6,184 nt of DNA, taken from an uncultured Acidimicrobiales bacterium (GTDB lineage: Bacteria > Actinomycetota > Acidimicrobiia > Acidimicrobiales > UBA10347). The notes below the pieces were generated by a model. The model did not search any database, was not told where the DNA came from, and saw only the letters and a list, made by a program, of their open reading frames with translations. Position numbers and translations under genes: made by a program. Positions 5,746-6,184 of the stretch are shown here, one piece after another. The first letter of the stretch is position 1; each line of letters begins with the position of its first letter. The DNA is taken from positions 1 to 6,184 of the forward strand of contig CALDGN010000416.1 in NCBI GenBank assembly GCA_937942965.1. Direction: 5' to 3'.

Positions 5746-6147
5746 ATGGATCTGCGAACACTCGCTGGCGGCGTCATCTGGATCGATGCGGCAACCGACG
5801 TCGAGGCGTTGTTGGGCGAGCTCGATAGCGGCTGGGCAATTGCGCACCACTCGGTCTCTGGCGACACCTCGAAGGAGTCGATTATCTCGGCCATCGGCGC
5901 ATCGCTGAGCTTCCCCGAGTGGGCGGGCACGAACCTCGACGCCCTCTACGACTTGCTCACCGACCTCGAATGGCTGACCGACGAATCGGGAACCGCTCGC
6001 AATGTCGCCGTCGTCCTCGACCGTGCCAGCGCCGCCGCAGCAACCGCTGGCGAGCCGGCCGATTGGTCCAAGATCGTCTACGTGCTGCTCGATGCTGCCT
6101 CGTGGTGGCAGCCCAAGGAACGCAACTTCCTCGCGATCTTGCGCTGA
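5746..6147 (+). CDS. Barstar-family ribonuclease inhibitor (immunity partner)
   Basis: This 133-aa cytosolic protein would bind and block the RNase encoded just upstream, protecting the producer. The barstar core is SKESIISAIGASLSFPEW (42-59) followed by AGTNLDALYDLLTDL (60-74). By alignment with Bacillus amyloliquefaciens barstar, D65 and D69 match the barnase-contacting Asp35 and Asp39, W59 replaces Tyr29 and Y68 replaces Trp38. It is longer than the classic barstar of about 90 aa, with an N-terminal extension of about 40 residues (compare VIWIDAATDVEALLGEL) that often occurs in actinobacterial homologues. ATG 5746 lies 4 bp after the RNase stop, with GGTGA (5737-5741) overlapping that stop as ribosome site, so translation of inhibitor and enzyme is probably coupled. 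Confidence 0.92.
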   Translation: MDLRTLAGGVIWIDAATDVEALLGELDSGWAIAHHSVSGDTSKESIISAIGASLSFPEWAGTNLDALYDLLTDLEWLTDESGTARNVAVVLDRASAAAATAGEPADWSKIVYVLLDAASWWQPKERNFLAILR

Positions 6148-6168
6148 GTGCCCGGCAACCAGACTCTC

Positions 6169-6174
6169 TAGGCT
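6169..6174 (+). promoter_or_regulatory. Putative -10 element of a gene starting at the right edge
   Basis: TAGGCT, followed by exactly 6 bases and then GTG at 6181. It repeats the layout seen at five other starts in the window and lies just after the barstar stop. Confidence 0.4.
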
Positions 6175-6180
6175 CTGCTC

Positions 6181-6184
6181 GTGG
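6181..6184 (+). CDS. Predicted start of a further gene, truncated by the window edge
   Basis: Only GTG plus one base is visible, so nothing can be said about the product. The call rests solely on the TAGGCT-N6-GTG layout. It could be a chance GTG. Confidence 0.3.

Overview
The window is high-G+C DNA (roughly 60-65 % by eye) with strong GAC/GTC/GCC codon bias and several GTG starts. It looks like an actinomycete. An Acidimicrobiia-like member is my guess from the overall flavour, and nothing in the window proves it. The central content is a rearranged mycofactocin (MFT) biosynthesis locus. Mycofactocin is a ribosomally made, radical-SAM-processed peptide-derived redox cofactor.

Layout from left to right: (1) minus strand, 746 to the left edge: the first 248 residues of the glycosyltransferase mftF. 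(2) Plus strand, divergent after only 24 bp: mftA (41-aa precursor ending in Gly-Val-Tyr), mftB (RRE/PqqD-like carrier) and mftC (radical SAM/SPASM), a tight operon at 771-2388. (3) Minus strand, meeting mftC tail to tail with 3 bp between stop codons: mftE (creatininase-family peptidase). Behind it lie a cytochrome P450 (3074-4273) and a phytanoyl-CoA dioxygenase-family Fe(II)/2-oxoglutarate oxygenase (4316-5185). (4) Plus strand, divergent again: a membrane-anchored RNase Sa/barnase-type guanyl ribonuclease (5265-5741) and its barstar-type inhibitor (5746-6147). (5) The last four bases appear to be the GTG start of another gene.

How the genes work together: MftB presents MftA to MftC. MftC decarboxylates the C-terminal Tyr and crosslinks it to the neighbouring Val. 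MftE cuts off the modified Val-Tyr unit, and MftF adds sugars. The FMN enzyme MftD, normally between mftC and mftE, is absent here, as are mftR and mftG, so they would have to lie elsewhere. The P450 and PhyH oxygenase are plausible clients or neighbours of MFT-dependent metabolism, but that is inference. The RNase/barstar pair is an independent toxin-immunity style module.

The main regulatory observation is that six starts (mftF, mftE, P450, phyH, RNase and the predicted edge gene) share one promoter layout: a TANNNT -10 hexamer placed 6 (once 7) bases before an ATG or GTG. This is the signature of leaderless transcripts. Only the mftABC operon departs from it, with a Shine-Dalgarno sequence before mftA. 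There is no gene-free stretch over 300 bases. I saw no tRNA, rRNA, CRISPR or insertion sequence.
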